64,000 nucleotides of DNA from Lasioglossum baleicum (lineage: Eukaryota > Arthropoda > Insecta > Hymenoptera > Halictidae): NCBI RefSeq assembly GCF_051020765.1, contig NC_134933.1, positions 10,327,461 through 10,391,460 on the forward strand, read 5' to 3'. Position 1 is the first letter of the stretch. The number at the start of each line of letters is the position of its first letter. Position numbers and translations under genes: made by a program. Below the pieces are notes generated by a model. It had not been told where the DNA came from. It did not search any database and worked only from the letters and a program-made list of their open reading frames with translations. Of the stretch, positions 37,331-49,400 are shown piece by piece.

Positions 37331-39160
37331 TTACCTAACAATGTGATTCGCGTTGGCAATTCAGTGCAGCTTTCGTCGCAAAAACGACAACAAAAAATGC
37401 ACGGAGTTCAAAGAGTAGCCTCCAGCATCTATCATCTGCGTGTAGACGATGTTGCAGCGTGCATGCTGTATGCAGTTCCGATACACAGCGGTGCGAAACA
37501 CTTTCAGGCGCGAATAGACAATTCTTAGGAAAGGTCCCGGCGAGCACACTCCCTGTTACAGACGATTTCCCATTCGCGCGGGACAGCCCGGGTGGCCTTG
37601 TCATTTTCGCCGGTGACCGTCAGGCGTTGCGCGCGGGGAGATTGCAGTCCACCCGAGGCAGCGATGCATTCCTGGCCCGTTCCTCGCCGCGCCGCTTTCG
37701 CTCAAAAATGCTCCGCGACTTTCGTTCCATTTCTTTTCGCTCCACCGCCTCCCCTCTCTCCCCTATCCCATCTGCATCCTCTTCCCTCGCATCCCCGTCT
37801 CACCCTCTGCTTTTTATTTTCCCCCATTTTCCCTGCTCTCCGGGGCTAGCCGCGACCTCATCTGCATTCCACTTCTGCATCACGAGCATCCGACCCTCGC
37901 TAATGGTAAACGCGGGTCGTCCGGCCGGAGATGAGAGAAAGAGAGAAGGAAGAGGCTAACAGAAAAAAGAAAGAGAAAAAAATCGGGGAAATAGAAATTC
38001 GTGGCTACGACCCCCTAGTACCCGATCCACGGGGAAACGGAGAGTTTTGCGCTTAATTTAGCAAGCCCGCTGATCCATCGTGCACCCTCCGCCGCCTAAC
38101 GGGTCTAACCGAAGAAATTAGGCCAAAAAGAGCTCATAACAAAGGAAAATATAATGTTGTACTTCAGAAAAGAAGTTTCGAGCTACCTTGTATCTTGAAA
38201 ATCCTCCGTCGCGTGATCAGCGTCGGTAAAATCGATTGTGAACGGCAGTGTAAATGTCGTGAGTCGATTAGGCTGGCACTTACACTGCGTTTTAAGTAGC
38301 CAAGTTATCGTGAAGCTAATAGCGACGAGCAGCAGGTTATCCGCTAAAAGGTCTCGACTACAGTCTTTCTTCTTCGGCGTAATGGAATAAAGAAAAGGTT
38401 CTCCAATTTCGCGACGCAATATACACTTGCAATTAGGATAACCAGGACGGATGAGGTCGGAATTTTCGAATTAACAGCGCCGGGAACCCGAGCCAACGTT
38501 TGTTCCGCTTTGAACAAGAAAAGGTTAAGATCCTCTCGCGAACTAGCAAATTGAATCAGTCTGCTCGAGCTAAGAGAACTCTTCATCTCTCTCTCTCTCT
38601 CTCTCTTTCTTCCTAAGTTAGTTCTTTACCCAGAGAGAGAGCGTTTTCGCGGTCTTTGACAAAAGGAAGTTCGAAAGAACGGATTTCGATTTTTCCGCCG
38701 GTCAAAGTTTCCCCGAAAACTTTCCGCGAGAGAAAGCTCGGGACGAAGGGCACGGAGTGTCTGGCAACCCCCGACCCTATTTATTTGATTAGTCAACTTT
38801 TCGCTCGGTGGCGGCGGAACAGTTAACTTCCGTAATTCCGTTCCGATAATTATCATGATTTAGGGCGGAGGAGCGTGGGTCTAACTAATGACGGGCCGAG
38901 AACTTTGCCGGAATCTGGCCATTAATGCGGAGATGAGCGATAATATGGGGTTGCGCGCTTTCGTCCGCCGATATGTGCGCCCTCGGCTACAAATTCTGAC
39001 CGGGAACCTCTTCTCGCAAACCTTCTTTTCTTAATCCTTTCGGTGCATCGAACCATTGCACTTCAAGCATAATAAATTTGTCAAGTTGAAAATTCGTCAC
39101 TCTTCAAAAATTTCTGACACACTAAGGGTGCGGGTGAAATGCGTTAGATGTAAAAGAATT
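37331..39160. other. intergenic stretch, no gene seen
   Basis: A pyrimidine-rich tract at 37730-37840 (CCTCTCTCCCCTATCCC) and a TC microsatellite at 38586-38607. Frames at 37459-37959 and elsewhere are low-complexity or shadow frames. Confidence 0.42.
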
Positions 39161-39163
39161 ATA

Positions 39164-39800
39164 GTAAATTCTTAATAAATTTTTCCCACATTACACAGTA
39201 GTCCATTCTTATGATAAATTCTTAATCAATTCTTTCCACATTGCAGTAGTCCATTCTGAAAATATTAGGTTGTTGCATATGAGATGTCCGATTTTTAGCA
39301 ATCACATTAAACAAACGCAATTTTGTAGTCAATGTATTCTATCTACGAATTCCAAGTTTCTTGATTCTATTACGATAAAAATAAGACATTATGGTCATTC
39401 GCGTTTTTCATTTACAAGATTGTTATCTTGATTTTGTAGTTCCATTTTTACCATCAACGACTAGTAAGTTAATTAATCACCAGATTTTGACCAAAAAGTC
39501 ACATAAAAGTTATTTTTCCAGACATATAAAAGGAATACACGACAGTCGTGTTGGTTAATGTTGAAATAAACTTTATTTAATATTAATAATTTTAAGGTAG
39601 ATTTAATATTGCTAATATTCAGGTTTAGCTTTCTACCTCAAAGTTTTATACATAATAAACCTGTCTGTATAAGACTGTAACAGCATTTCTTGATCGAAAC
39701 GTTTTATAAGAGCCGGATTATAAAATCGGACATTTCGTATGCAACAACCTAATACATTCTTAATCAATTCTTCCCACATTACAGTAGTCAATGTATAGAC
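39164..39800 (+). repeat. tandem array interrupted by a mariner MITE
   Basis: Copies of a block with ATTCTTAATCAATTCTT, CCCACATTACAGTAGTC and CATTCT start near 39171, 39215 and 39756. The mariner-like element 39265-39752 sits between the second and third copies, so the array predates the insertion. Confidence 0.75.
39265..39752. mobile_element. mariner-like MITE, 488 bp
   Basis: Left terminus TTAGGTTGTTGCATATGAGA followed by TGTCCGATTTT. The inverted right terminus reads AAAATCGGACATTTCGTATG then CAACAACCTAA. They agree at 29 of 31 positions. TA is present on both sides (39263-39264, 39753-39754). No transposase frame; probably an internally deleted derivative. Confidence 0.9.
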
Positions 39801-42800
39801 GCGCGGCTTTCGGCCGATAACGAGTAATAGAAAACATCGAATAACGGGGGGTACAGTTGTTTACCGATGCGACGTGTTTGCATTTTATTACAGACACGTG
39901 GAACACGATAACCGGGTGCGGTTCAGTGGTACGTATCAATAATATCGTCCGCAACGAGCCAGTAGTCTATGTCAATAACTCCCGACCCGTCTATTCAGCG
40001 TAGCGCATAAATCGTCCTATTGTTCCGCCTTTGAATAAACTCGCCTGAAAACAGTTCGAGCGTCGAATTCCACTTCCGTCGCGGATAAATCCCTCGTGGG
40101 GGCGACAGTGGGTCCCACGAGGGACTGACGACGATCCTGGACGCAAAATGGGGGCTGCCGAAATCGAGAGAAAATTCGTGAGGAGTGATCGTCGTCGTCG
40201 GTGGCCCTAAATAACCGATAAGCCGCAAAGGACGGAAATTACAGAAGGGTTACGGTGCACGTTATCAGGCAAGTTCTAAACGCCGCGCCGGGGCGAGGCA
40301 CGCCGCCGCGTTTAAGTGCATCAACTTCTCGTATCGCGTCGTTCTAGTTCACAAAAGCGCAGTTTATGCGACGACCGTAAACGTCCGAGTGGCCCTCGTA
40401 AAAGTGGGGAGCCAACGGTTTGCCGTATTAAGCACACGCTTCCCGTCTCATCGTTCCGATGCGGCTTCGTTTCGATCACGCATGCACGGACACGGAATGA
40501 ACGCCCGTCGCGCGGTGGGCCGTTTCTACGAAATGGCTGGGATTCATTTAAAAATGTTATGAAGCACGCTGAAACTTCCCGGAAGCTAACATTAGCTAAT
40601 GAGATCACCTAATTCGTTAATTAAAATTAGTCAACTCGACATCTCTTGAACTAATGTACGAGTCAATTTTGATTTCTCCCTCGAGAATCTTTTTGGTGTA
40701 CGGAACACTTTCTGGGTTATCACGGTTTGAAATTAGAATGTTAAAATTAAAAATTGTAGAAGAAATAAAGACAAGTTGAAATCGATTCCAGAACAAATAT
40801 ATTCTTCGTGCCAGAACCTGTATACACATTGTTCAACAGACTGAAGAAGTTTGCTCAACTAAAGGAGTCGTTTAGATAGGTCAGGAGACAACGACGCCAG
40901 CGAGCGCAGTGTCTTATAAATAAATAAATAAATACGATATCTCGAGCCCGTTCGAAAATGTCCGGCCGTTCCCTGCAGGATGTTTAGAGCGCCCTTTATT
41001 TCCGGGGCTTATCACGAAGTGTCAACCGTGAGATTTCCAGCAGTTCTTGCTGCTACGTTTAACGACACCCTCTACAATGTACACTACGCTCGGCGGAGTT
41101 CGCAGATAATTCTTCGGCCGGGTATCAACCCGTTGAATAAACTTCTGCTCGTGGACCGAACATAAAACCGAAGGCGAATTAAATCCCGAAGTAAAACGTG
41201 ACGTGTCACCCCTTAAATCTCGCGAGTTCACTCGATATTTCGCAGACGTCCCCCGGACAACTGTTCGACACGCGAAACACCGTCATTCCAGCTCGATAAA
41301 CAATTCTTTTCGCGCAGGTGTCTCGTTAACGCGATACCCCGAGCCTCGCGAAATTAAATGCTGCCGAGACTCGCGTTTCCCCTGGAATCAGCAAGTTTGT
41401 AAGGAGCATAGTCATTCCAGAGGTAGGAAACTCTTTATACTAAACTGTACCTTCGAGAATTTCGGCTGGAGGAAGAAGACCTGACACGCTTCTCTTAATT
41501 TAATCATGAAAATATGGTAAATAAGAATTCAACACCATGACTTCTAATAATCGTCTAAATTCTACTCGTCCGCCGACCCGGAAACATCGTCGACAACGAC
41601 GACTGTGCGCGTGATTCCCGCGTTTATGTCGGCAATCGTCGATACTATTTTATAGGGCAAAAAGCGATAAATTCTACAGCTAGCGCCTTCGAGAAACCGG
41701 CTCCCATAAAAGGCTCACCCCCACCCCTGTGCAGCGTTCGCTCATGCAATTTGCCACCGCTTTTACGTTCGCGCGGAGAAAAATATTGTCGCGAACAGTC
41801 ACCCTCCGGGAGGGAACAGCTAAACTAGTATTGCTACCTGCTAAGTGGCACATTACGAGCTACGGCTCTAAAAAGCCGCGATAAATCGTCCGATATTTCG
41901 TAACTCGCACTCGAACGACCACTCGCCACGCGTTTCCTCCCCTCGTTTCCTGTCCGATCTACATTTTTCCTTAATTTAATGAACGTTGCACCGAACTCGT
42001 TCCGGTGCAGGATTCTACTGTGGATGTACTAGAAGGACCAAGAATTTTGGGTCACGTTGCACATCTTTTTTTCTCACCAAACATTACCAGTTAGGTACTC
42101 TAAAGACCATTTTTTCTATGCGATTGTTAATAAAATCAATCGAAACAATACATAACAAGTAAAAAAACGTATTTTTAAGTTATACCATTATTATACCACC
42201 GGCACAATTAATAAAGTAAAGGATCTGAGGTAGGAAGTTCAAGGTGGCAGATTTAAGGGCAAGCTCGAGAGAGGAGTTCAAGCGTGCTTCAAAGCAGGCG
42301 GTTCTGCAACCCCCATTAACGAGAGGGAAAAAAGGCAGTTTCACGTGCTCGACCCGCCGCAATATATTTATTAGCCTTCGCAGGACACGTCTGCGGAAGC
42401 GGTTACACGTGCACGACCGGCTCAGACGAAATTAGATCCTTCCGCCGCTCGAATTTAGTCAAGCTCTTGTCTTCTTGCCGGCTCTCGTCCACCCTCGCAA
42501 TGACGACACCGAAGGGAAGAGCTGCTGGCCAGGCCTGTTTAATTAAGAACTTCATTTCGGTTCTTGTCCTCTCTCGTTCGTTCCATCTCCGGCTGGGAAT
42601 GTTCATCGATTTTTCTTCTCTTCCGACTGGAATAATCGGCAGGAATATGCATCTTCATCGGATCCTTCTTCCTGCGATTCTTACGCTTTCTGAAGTGTTC
42701 GCACAGTTTGTACGACATTTTTACAGTGCTCCACACGGGTGTTGAATCATGTGGATTGATAGTTTTTTTCGTGGGTCGAGCTGTTCAAAAGACAATCAGA

Positions 42801-43399
42801 GGTTATTACAAAAATTAATAATTGAGATAACGAACTATGAAAACATTTGAAGAATTTAAGAATGTTGTCACACTCTTGCCAATTCATTGAAATAATTAAA
42901 AGAATAAATTTGCTTTTATACTGTGATGGGTTTAAAAATTCTGAATGCATTTAAAAATTATCCTAGTAACAGTGAGTATGTGCTGTGGTTATTTAAAACT
43001 GTTAGCCACGTATCGGCGAAGAACAATCACGATCCAATTTGTTTTTCCCAGCTCGTAGACTAATGAACAACAACAGGCCATATTTCCCCATCCGAAATAA
43101 TTGAAATTCGAAGTTGCAGCAGCCTGTCAAACTTCAATCTCCGCATCGCAAACGATTTCAAGCCAAACAAAAAATGTTCCAACAAAAAACGAGACAGTTT
43201 TCACATACCGCAATCACCCACGCGTACCTACAATCCATCCTGGAATAAACGTAGAAATTGTTTTTTTCCTGACGGCTCGCGATGGACTGTTATCCTAGCG
43301 GAGCACTTTGTCACGATCCGTAAATCCAAGCGTTTACATATCAGAGAAGATCGATGCGAGAAAAATCTTTCAACTTCTATCTCTACTGCCTTCCATATA
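39801..43399. other. intergenic stretch, no gene seen
   Basis: A perfect 11-bp hairpin stem, TCCCTCGTGGG/CCCACGAGGGA, lies at 40090-40123. (TAAA)n is at about 40917-40933. Overlapping frames on opposite strands at 40316-40612 mirror each other and show no domain. No gene supported. Confidence 0.42.
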
Positions 43400-43672
43400 C
43401 AGGGTGTCCCAAACATGATGTACTACCTTGAAAGTAGTGATTCCTGACGTCATTTGAAGTAACTTTTCCCATTTCGAAAATGTTCTCCGAGGCTTCGTTC
43501 AGGAGTTATTAACGAAAAACGCGGACCAATCAGAGCGCGGCTACCGTGAACAGATTCCGGCTCGCCCAATACCAGCGTTCCGCACAGCGCGACCTTTCGC
43601 CTGATTGGTCCGTGTTTTTCGTTAGTAACTCCTCAACCGAGCTTCGGAGAATATTTTCGAAAAGGATGTATC
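43400..43672. mobile_element. CAGGGTGTCCC foldback element, right end missing
   Basis: CAGGGTGTCCCAAACATGAT follows TATA. Inverted arms: AGGAGTTATTAACGAAAAAC with GCGGACCAATCAG at 43500-43535, against CTGATTGGTCCGTGTTTTTC and GTTAGTAACTCCT at about 43600-43632. The terminal CACCCTG partner is not seen. The arm is shared with the middle of the 16085 element. Confidence 0.6.
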
Positions 43673-44816
43673 CCTGCATATGTCCATATTTCTGCTTGTT
43701 AAGTTGAAACATCGTTCGGAAGAAGGGAAAATATATTTTATCATGAGAGAGGGGAGTGTTCTTCCTCATAATAATTCCTGGAAATATCCAAGTTCATTCG
43801 TCTTCACATGACAGAGAAGCCGATGGATTATTTCAACGATGTTCTCCTTAGACATCGGGGACACGACGTTTCTCGAGATTAAAAATCTTCGATCCGCGTT
43901 TCCGGCGTTTGATGCACCAGAAAAAGACGATGTATCGCGTTATGCATTATTCATCAGTGGAAGGGAAATAAAATGTCACGGCTGACACGCGGTCGAATGT
44001 GCTTGTTACAATAATGTTCAGGCCAGCGTCTCTTATGGCAGGGAATTGATCCCAGGAGCCATGTAACAAACCCACCAAGATAGCTACAACCCTTCTTGCC
44101 TGCTATTATCAGCTCGTTACACGTCGAACACCACATTCCTCAACTTTGACCCAGATTTCTGAAGCTGCTGCGAACATTCTTGCGACAGAAAATAGTCGAA
44201 ATTTACTTGCTCTCGCATATTTTATTCAAGCTACTCGGTGCCAGCAGAATTGTTGGAAACATTACGATTTGCAATTAAGTGCATCTTGAGCGGTATATTT
44301 TCCGCACTTTACAATCGGAGACTGTTTCAACGGATTCTGAAACGTGCTGCCATAAAATATTAATTTTCTACCCCAGTTGCGACAAACTGGAGCAAAATCA
44401 AAATTGGCCCTTCTCAATACGGGAATACGAGTCTCCCGAACTAATTCTTGTACTGTTGAAGATTAATTTATATGCAGCGCAGTCGGAAAAATTGAATTCC
44501 TCTTCCAAGAACTTTCCAGAAGGCAATCAAATTTGTAACATCCTCTGTCGCGCAAAGAGAAAGAATATACGGAGATGCGATTCCAGAAAATTTGTAACCT
44601 CATGGCAGAAGCGGTGTCTACTTTTGCATTTCACTTTCTGCGGAAATATTTCATGTTGGACAGATATAGTGTCCAATATCCTGTAGGACGTTGGTTCTCC
44701 CTGTCCATTTATCTGCTATGTCTGAGGAAAAATCAAACGTTTGTCATACTTATTTTTCAACTGGACGTGAACAACATGCTGTGTAATAAATTAATACATG
44801 ATTAAATAAATATTTG
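43673..44816. other. intergenic stretch, no gene seen
   Basis: A forward frame of 135 codons at 44279-44686 has scattered cysteines but no recognisable domain. No repeats or RNA genes. Confidence 0.42.
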
Positions 44817-45088
44817 GATGTCATTCTTAGAATGAAAACCAAGGTGTCATTCATAGAATGAAAATCAAGATGTCATTCTTAGAATGAACATCAGGATGTC
44901 ATTCTTAGAATGAAAATCAGGCTGTCATTCTTAGAATGAACATCAGGATGTCATCTTTAGAATGAACATCAGGATGTCATTCTTAGAATGAAGATCAGGA
45001 TGTCATTCTTAGAATGAACATCAGTATGTCATTTTTAGAATGAAAATCAGGATGTCATTCTTAGAATGAAAATCAGGATGTTTTTAGA
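44817..45088 (+). repeat. 26-bp palindromic minisatellite, 10 copies
   Basis: Ten 26-bp units plus a partial one. Each carries the near-palindrome CATTCTTAGAATG, followed by a spacer alternating between AACATCAGGATGT and AAAATCAGGATGT. Single-base variants occur (CATTCATAG, CATCTTTAG, CATTTTTAG). The unit is not a multiple of three, so it does not encode a peptide repeat. Confidence 0.95.
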
Positions 45089-46424
45089 AACATTATTTTA
45101 CGAATTTTCTCGCACAGTATACCGCCAAACATAGAATTCGAAAAGAATGTTTCAGCTGCGAGTAACCGAAGCGAATTCAGCAACATCGACTCCGCAGTTG
45201 CGAAATCACTCGGTCGAACTATAAACTTTGCACCGTTAATGCCTCGGAAACTTTGCGACTTCTTTATGCGAAGAATAGGGTGCCGGAAACAGTGCCAAGA
45301 AAATTTTGGGTTAGGTGTATCGTGCTTTTGCGGGTATTCTTGAAATTTTCCCGATCCAGGATAAAGCTGTTTTGGCACAGATTTGGCCTTTGTTCGTTTC
45401 TTACTGCGAAACGTTCTTGCCGAGTCTGGTCCAATTTGGTTACAGATGCGCAGCGACTGTGCTTAATGATGGAGAATACGCAAAAATAAGTTAGAAAATG
45501 TTTCGAAGTTTAAAATTTTTTCTTTGGGTATATTCTTTAAAAAATTCTAGAAATTTAAGAGACACATTCTATTTAGTTTTATACAGTGGTGCTCCGTAAA
45601 TCTAGTGTTAAAAGTTAAAATCGATCGAAATTGATTCCCATCGAAATTTGCATGATGAAGCTGTTTTCCAAACAATTCTAATAACGTCCATGTCTCAAAT
45701 AGCACCAATTAAAAAAATTAAAACCTCCAGTCAATAGTTTAAACATCGGGCTGTCGTGTCTCAGTATCTTTTTTTTTCTTAAGACTGCTGTCTTCTTTAT
45801 AGCCGCGAACGGTTACGAGCCTCCGGGCGGAAGCTGATTCCCGACGCCGTAAACAAAGATTCGCGAAACGAAGAGCCCCGACAGCTGCGTTTGCCGCCGC
45901 TATTGAACCGTAAAATGCACCTGTAAATTTTCCAGTCGCGTCCCCGGATCCAGGGCCCCCCGTATATTTGACGGGAATAACTTCACCGGGCCTCGCAGGC
46001 GGAAAGTTTATAAGACACTTCGCTCCGCGGGAATAAAAGGTAGAGAAAAGGTGTGGGTGGACGGAGGAGGACCAAAAAGAGAAAGAGAGAATAAAGGCGG
46101 CCTGTCGTTATTCGCCCGACAAAAAGGAACCTCGAGGCACTTGAATGCCCCCCCCCCCCCCCCGATATCCACCATAAAGCACGCACGTGAGAAACTTTGA
46201 GTTCTTTCGTTTCCCTTTCCCGAGGAGAAGTTCAACGATGGAAACTTCTCCGCCATATTCATGCGATGCGCCCCGACCGTGCAATCGGCGGTTGTCGGAT
46301 GACGAAACTTCCATCGAGGACTGGAGATATCCACGCATTGCAATCGTGACGCTAGTCAAAGAAGTTGCGTGAGCTTTCGCTTGCTGCAAGTTTATATTAA
46401 ACCGCGGACCGCGTCTCGAATATA
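45089..46424. other. intergenic stretch, no gene seen
   Basis: A run of 16 C lies at 46148-46163. Overlapping opposite-strand frames at 45983-46389 flank it. No gene, RNA or array recognised. Confidence 0.42.
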
Positions 46425-46869
46425 CAGGGTGTCTCAGCTGAAGGAGGCCACCTAAATATCTCCTTTAATTTTAATGACACAAAAAATATTTTGGGTATAA
46501 TTTAAATGGTATCCAAGGAGGAATATCATAGAAGAACAATTACTTTAGTCCGGTTATATTTTTCATAGTTTTTTCAAGATCTTCATTATTTTTTTATCGG
46601 AAAAACTTTTTTTTTATTCCATCTTATAGCGGCTGAAAAAATACATTTGAATATGCTTATGTCATTAACAAGATGGAATAAAAAAAAAGTTTTCCCGATA
46701 AAAAATAACGATGACCTCGAAAAAACTACGAAAAAATAACCGGACAAAAAAATTGTTCTTCTATGATATTCCTCCTTCGATACCATTTAAATTATACCCA
46801 AAAATATTTTTTTGTGCCATTAAAAATAAAGGAGATATCTAGGCGGCCTCCTTCAGCTGAGACACCCTG
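46425..46869. mobile_element. CAGGGTGTCTCAG foldback transposon, 445 bp
   Basis: Left terminus CAGGGTGTCTCAGCTGAAGG and right terminus CCTTCAGCTGAGACACCCTG are perfect inverted copies. The arms continue (GGAATATCATAGAAGAAC / GTTCTTCTATGATATTCC), giving a hairpin of about 220 bp per arm. It is flanked by TATA on the left and TATA on the right. No transposase frame. Confidence 0.92.
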
Positions 46870-46871
46870 TA

Positions 46872-47185
46872 TAGACAGCGAATCTTATGCATTTATGACA
46901 AAAATGAGTAGGTGTAGTTTAACACAGTAAAAACATAAGCAAAATTTTAACCTTCATTTACTGGTACCCCACTTTTACTCAGTGAAATAACGACTTCAAT
47001 GCAAAATAAGTATTAGCTAGTGTGGTCGACACCTTTGTTTATGCTTGGAACACAATTAGAATGCTATTATATTCTTTTAAACCTATTGAACATATTAAGA
47101 AAGAAAATAAACTCCTGTTTCACTCCAGTTTCTTGCAATTCAGATATAAAAATTTTATTTTGCATGAAGATCCGCAGTCTACTCA
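46872..47185 (+). mobile_element. GACTGCGGAT-family MITE pair of ends
   Basis: Left end TAGACAGCGAATCTTATGCA then TTTATGACAAAAATGAGTAG. Right end TTTTATTTTGCATGAAGATC then CGCAGTCTA near 47155-47183. The middle is unlike other copies, so this may be two copies or a copy with an insertion. It abuts the foldback element at its left. Confidence 0.6.
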
Positions 47186-48535
47186 TACAATACGATGGCA
47201 AAAAGTACTGGAAAATAGTGCGAACAGGTTTCTCGAGGTTTCTAATTCCCGATCGGCCGTAACTGGTCGGCGAAGAAGCTCCCGAAAGCTATTAGTGAAA
47301 TAACTCCGTCTGTAAGAAGAAGTATCAGCGGTGTGCTGGTCGAAAAAATTCGCCCTCCGCCCGGGAACTTCGCTAATGCTTAGCGACGAGGGCGAAACGT
47401 CATTATCGAAGTTATAGACCGGTAGCACGGCGAGCACCGTTGTACGCCGATGCCTAAGTTTCCTGTAGAGCTTCTGTAATTGGTAGTGGCAGAGACGGAA
47501 GCGCGGCTAGGGGCCAGCCCAATTCGGAACTATTGTGTAACACGGGACCCGCTGCACATATTAATCCGAAGTGTCTGAACCTATAACTCTCCCGATCGTC
47601 GGGATCCTACGAAATTCGATAAACGCACAGTGGGCCAGAAATCGAAAAGTGCTGTATGAAGATATGTATTCCATGATAGTTTTGAATTAATGCTCCTATT
47701 TTATAGAGACGGCCCACTATGCGTCGTTCGAAGGAAACGGCAGCAATTAACCATCGTTGATCGCGTTCCGAACGGCCCGTTTATTAATCCGTAGACGACC
47801 GTCGATTCGTCGTTAACGTTACACGTGACTGGGAAACCGACGACGATCATCGGGGCCGTGTTTTCGCCTGCCGCGCCGCGAATCAGCTTAGAAATGGCTC
47901 CCCGGTGGATCGGCCGACAACTTTGCGAACGCGAACTTCCATCAGCCTCGGAACTATTCGCTCCCAAGTCCCTGTCGATCGTCAGTGTCCCTGGGAACTC
48001 TGATTTCCAGCGATCGTACTTTATTATGCTCCATTTGCTGGGTTCGTCTCGAAGATACGATCGGAAATTCACAATTTTGTAGATCATTCTGTACAAGAAA
48101 CATAGTCTTACTTGTTCGACAGCTCGAGAGGCGAGTAATAATTAAATCTTTCTACAGATTTCTTTCTTCAAGAGCATATGTTATAATAAAAATCACACGA
48201 AGTCTAATAAATTCAATTATTTCTTATTTTTATGACTATACATTGTTGGAGTGACATAAGAGTCACACATACTTCATGCGTTTGTTTGCGTATGATCTGA
48301 TGCGTGCGCAACAGAAGCGGGCCGCTTCCCCGCGACTGTTCGATTATGTTTTATTTCATGCGATCCTATTCTTTTTATATTACCTTCTTCTGACGACTCT
48401 CTCGCCTTTTGTCCGTGCAGTGTGCAACATCACGACTCTTATATTAAACTACACAATTTACGCATGTCTTTTTTATTTTGGAGTAACCCCAGTCCTCAAC
48501 ATACATAATAGCCAATTTTAGTTTGGTGTCGAGTA
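47186..48535. other. intergenic stretch, no gene seen
   Basis: Apart from the possible miniature element there is a CpG-rich block at 47730-48000 with opposite-strand frames, and an AT-rich part from 48100. A hydrophobic 81-codon frame at 48276-48521 has no recognisable family. Confidence 0.42.
47629..47720. mobile_element. possible miniature element with CAYAGTGGGCC ends
   Basis: CACAGTGGGCC at the left and its inverted form GGCCCACTATG at the right, 92 bp apart. No target duplication is evident. Confidence 0.35.
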
Positions 48536-48539
48536 GTAT

Positions 48540-49400
48540 GGGCTGGTCTACAGCGAGAGTAGCGGTCTATGGGCGCTCTCTAGTCAAACAAGTAGCACCG
48601 ATTGATCAATGACCAGACGCAAATAGAATGGGGACGATCTGTAGTCACAGTATTTGAACGATCAATGGTCGAGCAGGTGATATAGGGACAGTCTGTGATC
48701 AAACAAGTACCATGGACTGACCACAGACCTCGCTCGTTTCGTCTGTTTGGTCATTTATTGACCTGCACTACTTGTTTGACAAGACACCCTCCTCGCCATT
48801 GCTGTGATTATTTGTATAATACTCTATAGGTAGCACACGGTTTAATAAATAGTACAGAAACAAGATATTGACACAGCAAGTAGTTTAGGTTGACCATAGA
48901 TCGACCAATAGAATCAGGACAGACGAGTAAAACCCTTTGTACTGGGAGCTATTTTAACTCGAAAATTAAAAATTTCTTCCAACCTAGAATAATTCCACAT
49001 TGCATATGATATTTTTAATTTGATTGATATAAAATTGATATAATACCTTATACAATACTTAAATGTTTATTGTAATAATTGATTAGATACCAACATATTT
49101 AATAATATAAATAATGACCCTGAGTCAAGTAATGTAGGACAACCAACGATCAGACAATCGTTATGAATGCTCCTTGCGGCCCGGAAAGCACTATACATAT
49201 ACCAACGACTAAATTCAAGTAGAATGTGGGCAATCATTGGTCAGCCAAGTAGAATAGAAATGGGCCGTGACCGGGCAACTAGTATATGGACAGCCTGTGG
49301 TCCGAAATGTAGTGCAGGTTATGCAACGATCAGATACGAGTAGAATGAGGGTGAACTGTGGTCAGACAACTGGAATCCGACGATTTCAACTTCGAGGTAT
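48540..49400 (+). repeat. degenerate array of GGTCAGACAAGTAGAATG-type units
   Basis: Many imperfect copies of a block combining CAGTCTGTGGTCA, GACAAGTAG and AATGGGGACA occur at 48560-48720 and 49120-49400. An AT-rich segment (48790-49110) with fewer copies separates them. Spacing is irregular, roughly 40-60 bp. It resembles an old decayed satellite. Confidence 0.55.

Noticed and set aside
44817..45088. CRISPR-like array because of regularly spaced palindromic repeats
   Set aside because: The units are contiguous 26-bp tandem copies without unique spacers, and the genome is eukaryotic. This is a minisatellite.
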